DNA of 19,512 nucleotides from CAYYNP01 sp964472545. Its GTDB lineage: Bacteria; Planctomycetota; Planctomycetia; Pirellulales; Thermoguttaceae. A program made the position numbers and the translations under genes. Where the stretch lies: assembly GCA_964472545.1 (NCBI GenBank), contig CAYYNP010000195.1, positions 1-19,512 of the forward strand, given 5' to 3'. The notes under the pieces are model-generated. The model was not told where the DNA came from, ran no database searches, and was given only the letters and a program-made list of their open reading frames with translations. Below, piece after piece: positions 10,101-15,389 of the stretch; position 1 is the stretch's first letter, and each line of letters opens with the position of its first letter.

Positions 10101-11187
10101 GCGTCTGTAGCAGCGTGCCACTGGCCGCGTCGAACAAGAACGCGCTTCCGCCCCGGTCGGCCCCCGAGTCGTCGTAGCGTGCGGCGACCAGCACGTTGTC
10201 GCCCACCGCGGCAACCGATCGGCCGAAGTCGCTCGCCTCGCCCGTGGCGCTGATCACCGGATTGGGAAATGCCTGCAGCAAGTTGCCGCTGTTGCCGTCG
10301 AAAAGGTAAACGGCCCCGGGCCCGTTGGAGCCGGCGTCGTCAAAACGGGAGCCCACCAACACGTTCTCGCCCATGCCCGCCACGCAGTAGCCGAATTGGC
10401 CGTCGGTGGACGCATACGGGCTGACGAACGTCTGCAACAGTTCGAAAGTTTCGCCGTCGAACAGGAAGACGGCCCCGGCGTCTTCGACGACCATATCGCC
10501 AAGCGCGACGTCCGCCCGCCGTGCCCCGATCAGAATATCGTCGCCGACGACCGTCACGGCGCGGCCGAATTGGTCGTTTTGCCCGGGGGTGGGGCTCACG
10601 AACGTGTGCAGCAACTCGTACGTTTCGCCGTCGAACAGATAGACGGCGCCGGAGCCCAACGACGCGGTGTCCAACGGCGCCGCGATCAATACGTTGCCCC
10701 CCACACCGGCCACCGCCCGGCCGAACTTGTCGCCCATGTTCGGCTCGGGACTCACGAACGTGTTGAGCAACTGGCCCGTTTCACCGTCGAACAGGTAGGC
10801 GGCCCCCCCCTCGATCGCCGCCAGATCGTCGTAGTGGCTTCCGACCAGGACGTTGTCGCCTACGGCCGCCACGGCGCGTCCGAACTGGCTCCAGTCGTCC
10901 GGCGTGGGATTCTCGAAGGTCGCCAGCGGCACGTCGCTACTGCCGACGCGCTGCAGATCGACGGTCCAGCCCGCCAGCCCCGACTCCCACGGATCGCGAA
11001 CGCCGTCGCGATCGAAGTCGTCGAACACGCTGCCGCTGGCTACTCCCAGACCGTCCAGCAGAGTCCGAGCCTCGAGCGGTTCGAGGCCCAATCGTCTGGG
11101 GCGCAAGACCCCGTCTCGCCCGACGCGTCCTTTGCGTGTCCGTCGTGATCGGTGGCACTCCGCACGAGCAGCACGTGAAATCCACAT
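1138..11187 (-). CDS. Giant multi-domain exoprotein: FG-GAP-like propeller, cadherin-like domains, 13 lamin-tail-like domains, two dockerin-type modules
   Basis: A 3,349-residue protein, almost certainly exported. The basic N-terminus carries LEPLEARTLLDG (about 35-46), the planctomycete LEPR-XLL type export motif. Domain order: SdrD-B-like start (50-84), seven propeller blades (86-458), SdrD-B-like end (462-520), two cadherin/VCBS-like domains (525-712), LTD triads 1 and 2 (724-1715), Ig-like plus dockerin (1716-1931), LTD triads 3 and 4 (1932-2898), a second dockerin-type module (2899-3118), a final LTD (3119-3292), and a 57-residue tail ending SLLADYGA. It is rich in Asp, Gly and Pro and poor in Cys, and shows no catalytic motif, so a structural, adhesive or ligand-binding role at the surface is inferred. 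The start is supported by GGAGG at 11196-11200, 8 bases upstream. The frame is uninterrupted over 10 kb. It is the last gene of a minus-strand series after the sigma factor, kinase and small ORF. Confidence 0.93.
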   Translation of the reverse strand: MWISRAARAECHRSRRTRKGRVGRDGVLRPRRLGLEPLEARTLLDGLGVASGSVFDDFDRDGVRDPWESGLAGWTVDLQRVGSSDVPLATFENPTPDDWSQFGRAVAAVGDNVLVGSHYDDLAAIEGGAAYLFDGETGQLLNTFVSPEPNMGDKFGRAVAGVGGNVLIAAPLDTASLGSGAVYLFDGETYELLHTFVSPTPGQNDQFGRAVTVVGDDILIGARRADVALGDMVVEDAGAVFLFDGETFELLQTFVSPYASTDGQFGYCVAGMGENVLVGSRFDDAGSNGPGAVYLFDGNSGNLLQAFPNPVISATGEASDFGRSVAAVGDNVLVAARYDDSGADRGGSAFLFDAASGTLLQTLTSPTPAPGEQFGYCVAALGNDALVGARWDFRWDGLGDGNGGAAYLFDGATGELLQTFANPVPEAWDSFGMSVSEMGDRVIVGAQFANSAYLFEAIPESPKAVTDADGNFTFTDLQPGTYRVVQFLQEGYVPVVAGGSGAFTITVENDETHAGLDFANTVDQLPFARDDAYTVGEDSTLTVDAAAGLLTNDVDADADPLTAALVNAPPYGTVTLQPDGAFSYTPNENFFGSDSFSYRANDGVGNSNVSVVTITVEAVNDAPVAGDDAMWVFLNTPWTVEAPGVLTDDVDTDGDDMTAALVDPPSHGTVELSADGGYVYTPEAGYTGGDSFTYVANDGTIDSNVATVELTVSLNVPRVLRDHLRITELNYNPYGISQAEKAAGVASRDAFEFIELLNTGRDTLDLDGVQLGGVVHYQFAGRTLIEPGQCVLLVNDRFAFETRYGAGRNVVGEYDGELQNRGGQILLKDPFDGTILNFGYNLGGDWPRWADGFGSTLEIVDTEANYQDGDNWQISAEYGGTPGVLTAAASASVVINEVLAHSDWPWTDSIELYNPTGAPIDVGGWYLSDSARHLKSFRIPDGTIIPADGYVWFDQDDFDFTLDSVFGDEVWLTEADENGDVERVVDQVEFGATAEGESLGRWPTYEYELYPMATITLGGTNGDPRIGPLVITEVMYNPPDPGNGSDVNDLEFIEIYNPGRTAEDMTNWEIGGGVSYNFPSSPPPLGPDSPLPPWYENRVLVPADGTLLIVGFPVSDSAKLTTFVEHYGIEDSVRIVGPYGGSLDNGGERVRLLRPEFPPEVEKDIWLLVVEDEIIYGDTEPWPTTADGLGQSLQRRDRSLWGNDAASWMAAMPTPGSVEVVTLAVTELNYNPRTPTAEEREAGFESDDFEFIEIENIGHETMDLTGLQLRAGVEFDFTDSAVTQLDPGQRVVVVSNRAAFEQRYGTDVNVAGQYAGNLADEGARIILSDPGGRPILDFQYDDGGLWPDRAGGKGSSLQIVSSRVDYNDGASWRASSEYDGSPGEKGVGAELRVVVNEVVSNANAPLTDSIELYNATLSAVDVGGWYLSDSQTNYAKFRIPDGTLIPPGGYAVFDEDDFNPAQPAAGQVRFSLDGVSGDDVWLLEADAAGNLTRFADHVEFGTAVKGQSFGRWPDGQGDLYRMMTRTLGTENSGPSIFRQAVISEIMYHPRDPRDGSTPDNFEFVEFFNPTEKTVDLSDWQVREGIEFDFPEGTTLAPYSTVVVVPFELTDTEKLTRFRIYYGLEESVPLVGGYSSQLANSGEKVQIERPTYSPFVQQGRPLSHVPEDVVEYADADPWPSETDGDGQSLHRVATDSWGNDAASWMAAAPTPGTVDIAIVDMTPPAVIGVSVNGREDQSAGSIDPGAAGIRTIEVVFDEPMSFDPSDVTVQTVTFPGGLEKVGTLLIPTAVTGAHTDTMTISFAEGAAEATWVKVTLNGSTITDLDAYALDGDSPTEGSGLWYLLDAATDLPSGDGVPGGDAIFYVGSLLGDIDGNGKVDGADRNVLEANLGTAGPGDLDGSGIVSQTDLNMLVANLDATLDPLGRAVRAVAGNLVITEINYRPYRPTQAERVAGFKSEEYFEFVELQNISGRTINLTDVRFSGSIEFDFTDGGVDTLEPGEFVVVGRVPPALLARYGSQIKIAGAYDGNLDSVGQLSLIDAFGDPILVFAYGNTSPTDDDAPWPSRANGAGSSLEVVDLSGDYNDWSNWRASFEYGGSPGAEGLAPGGGPVINEVLSNPGPLQAVSVEINNPTDRAVDIGGWYLSNSPANYPTFRIPAGTTIAAGGYLVFYEPFGLSGRSGGTVCLLQADGPDEPIRFVDYVGFGRARLGESFGRWPNASGKLTPMVGNTLGNENSGPRVGPVIISEVMYHPPDPISTALSYNPDELEYIEIYNPTGRWFDLGNWTIRGGIEYEFADDTMLAPGDTLVVLSNDAAWPAFSNFYGLGAHETYGFVDGYRRRLSNRGEGVQLLRPDRTLEDEIDYQDTWYPTTDGGYRSLSRSAIDAWGNDAAGWSGSAPSPGSTPLPMPSLMIAELNYHPYDPTASELAADPSFTADDFGFIEVLNTSGESVSLQGVRLGGGVMFEFGETELAPGARAVVVNNLEAFSERYQTDGILVAGEYEGQLSEGGGQITLLGRFGEELLSTYYGRWVSSTYGEGRSLQIVAPRGGHYTVDFRLGAEYGGSPGFAGRQGPDVVINELLTKANWPQVDAIELHNTTSRPIDVGGWWLSDSSDDYQKFRIPPGTEIPAGGYVVFYEGHYEGSVLLHDPLTEFGGTGEKDFSLDDTNLWLMEADSTGKLTRFADRVDYVFQSADYGTASSRQFARLPNGEGPFYPMSGGDLTLGSDNVDVTQSAVVGPVVISEVMYHPDYAEWQNEFIELYNPMDRSASLCAPLNPWQTWRLSDGIEFSFPAFAKIPAHGVALVVDTAPEEFRASYDVPAGVPIFGPFERTLANSGERFALLGADGLLVVDEIAYDDRDPWPRAADGRGASLTRLERGFADGNDPASWIADSPTPGVVPWRVTEVVGRHVFYNNSAFDGNDPNPGGADDAAIASDKTPLWPGQTASLANYTSYSRGINGIMVDVLAPAATPTADDFLFRVGNRDDPNNWQTGPAPIGVTVRPGAGVGNSDRITITWDDYAIQNQWLQVTVLPEGLGLPAGEVFYFGNAVAEAGNSPDNAQVTSTDLLLPRNNPRNFLDPAEIDLSYDYNRDQRVNVTDVLLARNNQTSFLNRLRLIELSIVLITEVGIRDPDYVEIQNVSSTAVDTSGWVVAANDGFGAVPPDVTKVLSLWELPDAIPGKEVLYANDDLDDVEHYWGGQILWWTAGVGWVMIVDAAGSVVDFVVWGYPPEHIEGQTVEINGHQIALDNVWSGPPLPLGWDPVNSLQRTGGLDRDDSGDWAFVSPPNPGGQNPGLEVPFGGRAAVASVLSATTLDAMDWLDSLDQTASRRQSPSEPLVREAVDSLLADYGA
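1312..1833 (-). other. Thirteenth, solitary lamin-tail-like domain
   Basis: Residues about 3119-3292: VLITEVGIRDPDYVEIQNVSS, then VDTSGWVVAAND, and a PPNPGGQNPG end. The start and the SGW turn match the LTD pattern, but it does not belong to class A, B or C. The 57-residue tail after it is partly helical in look, with acidic and leucine-rich segments; no anchor, sorting signal or membrane helix is visible. Confidence 0.7.
1834..2493 (-). other. Second, different dockerin-type module
   Basis: Residues about 2899-3118. It contains HVFYNNSAFDGNDPNPGG, DDAAIASDKTPLWPG, NYTSYSRGINGIMVDV, VFYFGNAVAEAGNSP and a two-part dockerin-like end. The first part (VTSTDLLLPRNNPRNF) has lost the calcium loop. 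The second (DYNRDQRVNVTDVLLARNNQT) keeps it. This layout recurs at the C-terminus of planctomycete exoproteins (general knowledge of the phylum). It is not closely related to the internal module at 5395-6042. Confidence 0.8.
2494..3972 (-). repeat. LTD triad 4 (A4-B4-C4)
   Basis: Residues about 2406-2898: MIAELNYHPYDPTASE, then VVINELLTKANWP with IDVGGWWLSDS and FRIPPGT, then PVVISEVMYHP closing with GNDPASWIADSPTPG. C4 has a shortened start (no DP.....DN segment) and is the most divergent C unit. The second dockerin-type module follows at once. Confidence 0.85.
3973..5394 (-). repeat. LTD triad 3 (A3-B3-C3)
   Basis: Residues about 1932-2405, in the same order: VITEINYRPYRPTQAE, then PVINEVLSNPGP with VDIGGWYLSNS and FRIPAGT, then PVIISEVMYHPPDP closing with GNDAAGWSGSAPSPG. 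It is slightly shorter than the others, mainly because B3 lacks the FSLD strand insert. It directly follows the internal dockerin. Confidence 0.85.
5395..6042 (-). other. Internal Ig-like plus dockerin module
   Basis: Residues about 1716-1931 of the giant protein. First comes a beta-sandwich segment (TPPAVIGVSVNG, IRTIEVVFDEPMSFDPSDV, VTLNGSTITDLDAYALDGD). Then come two calcium-loop helices of a type I dockerin: GDIDGNGKVDGADRNVLEANL (about 1869-1889, loop DxDGNGKVDxxD) and GDLDGSGIVSQTDLNMLVANL. In planctomycete exoproteins this pairing usually stands near a C-terminus; here it splits the LTD array into two equal halves. Confidence 0.85.
6043..7521 (-). repeat. LTD triad 2 (A2-B2-C2)
   Basis: Residues about 1223-1715, in the same A-B-C order as triad 1: VTELNYNPRTPTAEE, then VVVNEVVSNANAP with VDVGGWYLSDS, then AVISEIMYHPRDP and GNDAASWMAAAPTPG. 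It is the closest relative of triad 1: long nucleotide stretches are nearly identical, for example around 6901-6930 against 8401-8430, and 6072-6102 against 7557-7587, both offset by about 1.5 kb. Confidence 0.85.
7522..9018 (-). repeat. LTD triad 1 (A1-B1-C1)
   Basis: Residues about 724-1222. A1 opens with ITELNYNP and ends with EYGGTPG. B1 opens with VVINEVL and carries IDVGGWYLSDS, then FRIPDGT, then a VWLTEAD strand and GRWP. C1 opens with PLVITEVMYNPPDP and closes with GNDAASWMAAMPTPG. Each has the lamin-tail landmarks: an (I/V)(T/N/S)E start, an FIE or IEL-YNP strand, and an LxxW turn. This is the reference copy of a unit found four times in the protein. Confidence 0.85.
9052..9615 (-). 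repeat. Two tandem cadherin-like (VCBS/tandem-95 type) domains
   Basis: Residues about 525-618 and 620-712 of the giant protein are two copies of a module with the landmarks ARDDAYTVGED, GLLTNDVDADADPLTAALV, PPYGTVTLQPDGAFSYTP and DSFSYRANDG. The second copy keeps the same order (GVLTDDVDTDGDDMTAALV, PPSHGTVEL, DSFTYVANDGT). Such domains are calcium-binding beta-sandwiches common in bacterial adhesins. They sit between the propeller and the LTD array and may act as a stalk. Confidence 0.85.
9814..10932 (-). repeat. Seven-bladed FG-GAP-like beta-propeller region
   Basis: Within the giant protein (residues about 86-458), seven units of roughly 50-58 residues share the pattern FGxxVAxxGDNVLVGxxxDD...GAAYLFDGETGxLLxTFxSPxP. 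They begin with FG at residues 102, 155, 207, 265, 321, 374 and 431. The last unit ends after AYLFE, lacking the closing LLxTF strand. That strand appears instead before blade 1, as PLATFENPTPDDW. This matches the ring closure of a seven-bladed propeller, in which the N-terminal strand completes the last blade. Family: FG-GAP type, as in integrin-like propellers. Confidence 0.85.
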
Positions 11188-11195
11188 CGTTTTTT

Positions 11196-11200
11196 CCTCC
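11196..11200 (-). promoter_or_regulatory. Strong ribosome binding site of the giant gene
   Basis: GGAGG on the minus strand, followed by an A-rich spacer of 8 bases before the ATG at 11187. This is the best ribosome site in the window and fixes the start of the 10-kb gene. Confidence 0.8.
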
Positions 11201-11223
11201 GGTATTTGGCGGAAGGCTGACGG

Positions 11224-11331
11224 TTACGGCTCGTCCGGAAACAACTTCGTCCGCTTCATGGTAGCCATCACACTCCGTGTGATGATTCGCCCGAAAAACT
11301 GCGAAGTTGTTTCCGGACAGGCCCTTACGGC
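11224..11331. repeat. Perfect 17-bp inverted repeat with nested hairpin and 7-bp flanking direct repeats (MITE-like, or leader structure)
   Basis: GTCCGGAAACAACTTCG at 11233-11249 is perfectly complementary to 11302-11318, enclosing 52 bases. Inside lies a second perfect hairpin, CATCACAC (11266-11273), loop TCC, GTGTGATG (11277-11284). TTACGGC occurs directly at 11224-11230 and 11325-11331, just outside the arms, as a target-site duplication would. There is no room for a transposase. The element ends about 37 bases before the giant gene's start, so it also lies in its likely 5' leader and downstream of the 97-residue ORF. It could be a non-autonomous insertion, a terminator-like barrier or an mRNA structure. 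The symmetry is certain; the role is not. Confidence 0.75.
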
Positions 11332-11419
11332 GCGACCTGTCGTAAGTCGACGGTCACGCAAAGCGCGGAAAACAAAGCACACGTCGCTTGGATTCTGAGG
11401 ACAAATGGTTGCGCGGAAA

Positions 11420-11713
11420 TCAACACGTACGGCACACGGGCATCGAAGTTTCCGTCACACGCATGGGAAAGCTGATCGGCGTTTCGGTTTGCCTCCCCCG
11501 ATAGCGAATCCCGTCCATCACCACAAAGATCGGCGGGGCCTTGGCCAACATGCTCCACTGGGGAAGGCCGGTTCGTGAAGCCATCGATTCCGCCTGATTT
11601 CGACTCACGTATTCTACACGCCGCTCTGCCAAGAGCTCAAGCTCCGCTCTGCGCAAATCGTTCGTCACGTAGTCTGAGTTGACGACCACGGCGGTAATCT
11701 GCTGAAGAGACAT
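11420..11713 (-). CDS. Small hypothetical protein, 97 aa
   Basis: I do not recognise this protein. It reads MSLQQITAVVVNSDYV, then a charged, probably helical stretch DLRRAELELLAERRVEYV (about 19-36), then SMLAKAPPIFVVMDGIRYRG (about 56-75), a beta-like segment, and ends CRTC. It has no signal peptide, membrane helix or known motif. In favour of being real: it is on the same strand as its neighbours, between kinase and giant gene; it starts 81 bases after the kinase stop; an AAGGTAAGGA ribosome-like stretch precedes the ATG; and the composition is protein-like. The overlapping minus-strand frame 11325-11558 looks worse (many Cys, no pattern). It could be a regulator or partner of the kinase or the exoprotein, but nothing in the sequence shows this. 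Confidence 0.55.
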   Translation of the reverse strand: MSLQQITAVVVNSDYVTNDLRRAELELLAERRVEYVSRNQAESMASRTGLPQWSMLAKAPPIFVVMDGIRYRGRQTETPISFPMRVTETSMPVCRTC

Positions 11714-11794
11714 GGGTCCTTACCTTTCGCTGCGTGAATCCATCCCTCGCCGTGCTTTTTGACGCATAGCCGAGGGAGACGTTCCCATACTTGC

Positions 11795-14700
11795 CTAATC
11801 GCAGCGAGGGTGAAAAATGTGACCTGGAATTCCGTCTTGTGTTCGCAGAAGCCCGCTGCCCATAGGGGCCGGTCCTTCTGGGGTGGGCGTTCGAGGCCCG
11901 GTGTGTCTGCTGGAGAGCCCCAAGTCGCTTCGGATTCGATCTACGAGTGCCCGGAAATCCTCTCGGGTTTGTAACGGTTTCAGGCCCGGATCTCCTTCGA
12001 TTTCGCTGGTACCGCGGCACTGGCGTGCTTCGTGGGTCTTTCGGAGAAAACCGACCGCGGCCACCTGGAAGTCGTCTGCAAGCTGTTCGCGCTTCGCATC
12101 GGACAGCGACTCATTCGTCGACACGGCCATTGACGCGGCGCAGCAGATCTTGGCCATCCACACGCAGAATCGGGTCAATTCGCCTTTTCGCAGCGGCATC
12201 TCGAGCGCTCGAGACAGGACCTTCGCCTGGTCGGCGACCTGCTCGAAATCGCGTCCGTCGGCAACCGCGCCACGCAGCGCGCTGGTGATCTGATTGACTT
12301 GCAGGAAGACTCGGTACTCGACCGACTCGGGATACTCGTCGACAAGACGTTCCCAGATGACACCTGCCCGGCCGTACTGAGGATCGGCGTCGCCGTGTTC
12401 TCCCTCTTCGTGGTGCAGTCCACCGAGGAATTGGCACGACAGAGCCAGGAAGTGCCGGTACAGGGCCACTTCCGGATTCGCCTCGACGAGATCTCCCCAG
12501 ACGTCCCGGGCCAATCCGTACTTCACGATTGCGTTGGCACTGTCGAATGCGTGGTAGTGCGCCAAGGCACTCACGTAGTGGGTCATCGCCAGTTGGTGCC
12601 GATAGCGAGGGATCGTGGGGTAGTCGTCGGCCAGGGCTTGACGAACGGGAATCGCCAACTCATAAAACTCGATCGCCTCGTCGATCCGGCCCCTTCCTCC
12701 GCAGAACCTTGATGAATTGTAGTAGTGCGCGCCCAGACGTTCTCGGTAGTGCATGTCAAGCGGATAGTCGTGGACGAGTCGCTCGCGGATCTGACGGACT
12801 TCCCTCAAAGCCTCCTCAGCCTGGTCCCAGATGCCCATCAGCGTGTAGACTTCGCTGAGACTGTTGAGGGTGAATGCCAGGCCGTCAGCGTACTTGTCCT
12901 CGTTCGGAAACTCGTCGGCAAGCCTCGTGAAGAACTGACGCGCGACCGACAGGACCTCTTCCGCCTTTCCGTAGTCCGGTCCGAACCTCTGGTAAAGAAT
13001 GCCGAGGTTTTGATTGACGGCAGCATAGCGGCTCAGATTCTCCGGGCTTCCAGAGGCCACGAGTTGCCGAAAGATCTCGCTTGCCGAGAGAAACCTCGTT
13101 TCGGCTTCCGCAAGCCGGTCCAAGTCGAGGTAGATATTCCCCAGGACTTGTTCGGCGGTGCCCGCGCCTGCCTGGTATTTGATGTTCTTGGGATGCGACT
13201 CGTTCAATTCGCTGAGAATCTGCACGGCCGTCTCCGCCTCGCCGATTGCCTCCGCATGTGCGCCCAGTTTGGCCTTCACGCCGGCAAGCCGATGATAGGC
13301 GAGTCCTTGCTCGTATTTCAAGTCCGGGTCGTCCGGATTCTGCAGAATGAACTGCTCCCAGTACTCTATCGCGCTCTGCCAGTATTTGTCTCGGAGTTCC
13401 TCCATCCCGGGGGCATTCCATTGACGATCCTTGGTGATCATCTCGGTGTATTTGGCTACCGTTTCGCGGGCCATCTTCTCCAGTTCTTCCGCCCGTTTGC
13501 GCTCTTTGGACTCATTTGCCAGGGCTCCCTCGGCGATTTCGGTTTGCTCGGCCGCCTTCATCGCCGCTGCCTGCGCGATGCCAGTTTGTTCGGCTTCGCG
13601 CTCCAACGCTGCCGAAGTCTTCGCCCAGGCCACCGTCGTCACCACGGCAATCGCCAACAACAACGAAGCCGCCGTCGTGCCCAATCCGGCCACGACCGGG
13701 TTGCGCCGACACCACCGCCAAAGGCGCGTTGCCCGGCCGATCGGGCGGGCCAACACCGGCTTGTTCCGCTGACAACGCTCCAACTCTTCGGCCAACTCCC
13801 GCGCCGAAGCGTATCGCTGTTGGGGCGCCTTCTCCAAGCACTTCAGGCAGATCGTCTCCAGGTCGCGGGAAACGCCGCTGTTGAGCTTCCGGGGGCTGGG
13901 GGCCTCGTCGTGGATCACCTGGTGCAACAGCATCGCCACGTCGCCGCGAAACGGCACTTCGCCGGTGAGCAACTCGAACAGAATCACACCCAGCGAATAG
14001 ACGTCGCTGCGCTGGTCGGCCAGGTGGGATTCGCCCCGGGCCTGTTCCGGCGGCATATAGGCCGGCGTGCCCAAGAGCTTGCCCCGGGCGGTCATCGTAA
14101 TCTCCGCCGCCTCGCGCTTGGCCAGCCCGAAGTCTACCAGAAACGGCTCCCCGGCAGTGCTGAGGATTACGTTGCTGGGCTTCAGGTCGCGATGCACCAC
14201 GCCGTGGTGATGGGCATGGTTCAGCGCGTAAGCAATCTTGATGCAGAGCGCCGCCGCCTCTTTGGCCGTGGGGCGGTGTGAACTGAGCCACTTGTTGAGC
14301 GGCTTGCCTTCGACGAAATCGCTGACGATGAAGACGGTTTCCTCGTCCCGGCCAATCTCGTGTACGCTGACGATGTTTGCGTGCGTCAGTTGCGCGGCCG
14401 CCCGGGCCTCGCGAAGAAACTGTTCCGCTTCTGAGTGGTCGGCGTATCGGCGGCGGGCGATCTTCAATGCCACCACCCGATCCAACTCGCCGTCGCGGGC
14501 CTTCCAAACCGCGCCGAACGCCCCGGCCCCCACGCGCTCGATCAACTCGAAACGCCCGAACGCCGTACGGCCGTCCACACCGGCCTTCATCGCGCGATCG
14601 CCCAGCAGGCTGAATTGGCTGCCGCACGAGGGGCACGAGATGTCCGAATCGGACTGCTCGGCAACAATCTCGATCGGATTGTGGCAATGTGGGCAACGGA

Positions 14701-15202
14701 CATGCAGGGCGGGCGAATCGGACCGTGGCGTCAACTGCCGATCGATCTCTTGCAGCGACTCCTGCAATGCCCTTCCGTGCTTGGCAAACCGCCGCAGATA
14801 ATCCTTGTGGCCAGGCTTGTCTCCCCATCGGTGTCGAACACGATACTCATCGGTGATCAGCTTCAGCGGCAACTTCTCCAACGGCCCCAGTTCCGGAAAC
14901 TGCCGCTGATAATCTTCCAAGTAGAATCGCCCCAGCGAGCCGCCCTCCGGCGACTTGCCCTGGCGAACGGTGTCCTGCGAACTGGTGGGGCGAGCCTCGG
15001 CCGCGTTTCGCCAGCGGTAATCCATGTCGATCAGGATTAGCTCGACCAGCAATCTGCGATGCCACTTAATGGGGGGCGCGCTCTCCTTTACGGGGGGCAA
15101 GAAGTCGCGGATTTCCGGTATCTTTCCCGAGTGCCAGGCCGAATCGAATCGGACCAAGCATGCCTCGAACGCTTCTTCAGCCGATGAGGAGTCTGACGCC
15201 AT
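11795..15202 (-). CDS. Transmembrane Ser/Thr protein kinase with zinc ribbon and TPR domain
   Basis: A 1,135-residue kinase of the usual planctomycete build. Residues 1-165 are a helical N-terminal region common in these kinases. A zinc ribbon follows with C170, C173, C190 and C193 (CPHC...CPSC). The kinase domain (about 217-475) has the Gly loop VGAGAFGAVWKA, VALK with K247, HRDLKPSN with catalytic D339, DFGLA with D357, YMPPEQ in place of APE, and SDVYSLGVILFELLTG. One membrane helix lies near 503-526 after basic RLWRWCRR, then an Ala/Glu coiled coil (about 530-585) and a long TPR-like helical region (about 600-1000). The kinase domain is thus predicted to be cytoplasmic and the TPR region outside the inner membrane. 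It lies 175 bp downstream of an ECF sigma factor, a pairing known in Planctomycetes. All catalytic residues are present, so it should be active. The C-terminal 40 residues (RHTGPRTPTPEG and onward) look unstructured. Confidence 0.95.
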   Translation of the reverse strand: MASDSSSAEEAFEACLVRFDSAWHSGKIPEIRDFLPPVKESAPPIKWHRRLLVELILIDMDYRWRNAAEARPTSSQDTVRQGKSPEGGSLGRFYLEDYQRQFPELGPLEKLPLKLITDEYRVRHRWGDKPGHKDYLRRFAKHGRALQESLQEIDRQLTPRSDSPALHVRCPHCHNPIEIVAEQSDSDISCPSCGSQFSLLGDRAMKAGVDGRTAFGRFELIERVGAGAFGAVWKARDGELDRVVALKIARRRYADHSEAEQFLREARAAAQLTHANIVSVHEIGRDEETVFIVSDFVEGKPLNKWLSSHRPTAKEAAALCIKIAYALNHAHHHGVVHRDLKPSNVILSTAGEPFLVDFGLAKREAAEITMTARGKLLGTPAYMPPEQARGESHLADQRSDVYSLGVILFELLTGEVPFRGDVAMLLHQVIHDEAPSPRKLNSGVSRDLETICLKCLEKAPQQRYASARELAEELERCQRNKPVLARPIGRATRLWRWCRRNPVVAGLGTTAASLLLAIAVVTTVAWAKTSAALEREAEQTGIAQAAAMKAAEQTEIAEGALANESKERKRAEELEKMARETVAKYTEMITKDRQWNAPGMEELRDKYWQSAIEYWEQFILQNPDDPDLKYEQGLAYHRLAGVKAKLGAHAEAIGEAETAVQILSELNESHPKNIKYQAGAGTAEQVLGNIYLDLDRLAEAETRFLSASEIFRQLVASGSPENLSRYAAVNQNLGILYQRFGPDYGKAEEVLSVARQFFTRLADEFPNEDKYADGLAFTLNSLSEVYTLMGIWDQAEEALREVRQIRERLVHDYPLDMHYRERLGAHYYNSSRFCGGRGRIDEAIEFYELAIPVRQALADDYPTIPRYRHQLAMTHYVSALAHYHAFDSANAIVKYGLARDVWGDLVEANPEVALYRHFLALSCQFLGGLHHEEGEHGDADPQYGRAGVIWERLVDEYPESVEYRVFLQVNQITSALRGAVADGRDFEQVADQAKVLSRALEMPLRKGELTRFCVWMAKICCAASMAVSTNESLSDAKREQLADDFQVAAVGFLRKTHEARQCRGTSEIEGDPGLKPLQTREDFRALVDRIRSDLGLSSRHTGPRTPTPEGPAPMGSGLLRTQDGIPGHIFHPRCD

Positions 15203-15342
15203 GCCTTCACCCTGCGAGGTGCTTCATCCTAGTTCCATCGCATCCGGACGATGCTCCCGTGCTTATTGTAAATGACCTTTCACTGCTGCCAGCGACAGAA
15301 GAACCGGTGGAATTGTCGAGTTTCGACGCGTGGCGTCCCCCC

Positions 15343-15389
15343 GCCGGCTCATGCCGGCCGCGGATTCGCTCCGCCGGCTACGAGCCGGC
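15343..15389. repeat. Tandem GC-rich hairpins at and after the sigma factor stop codon
   Basis: GCCGGC-TCAT-GCCGGC (15343-15358) and GCCGGC-TACGA-GCCGGC (15373-15389) are two 6-bp perfect hairpins set 30 bp apart, each inside a similar unit that begins CCGCCGGCT. The stop codon of the sigma factor (TAG, 15378-15380) lies in the second. There is no T-run, so it resembles a REP-like intergenic element more than an intrinsic terminator. It could still reduce read-through from the sigma factor into the kinase gene. Confidence 0.65.

Noticed and set aside
8389..10110. A 573-codon open frame on the plus strand inside the giant gene
   Set aside because: It is antisense to conserved propeller, cadherin-like and LTD coding sequence. 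Its protein is Val/Arg/Asp/His-rich without fold signals, as expected for the mirror of a high-GC gene.
11325..11558. Alternative 77-codon minus-strand frame overlapping the small ORF
   Set aside because: It is rich in Cys and mixed residues with no pattern, runs through the right arm side of the inverted-repeat region, and has a weaker start than the 97-residue frame.
12725..14281. A 518-codon open frame on the plus strand inside the kinase gene
   Set aside because: It is antisense to the kinase catalytic domain and TPR region, has no motif of its own, and is explained by codon bias on the other strand.
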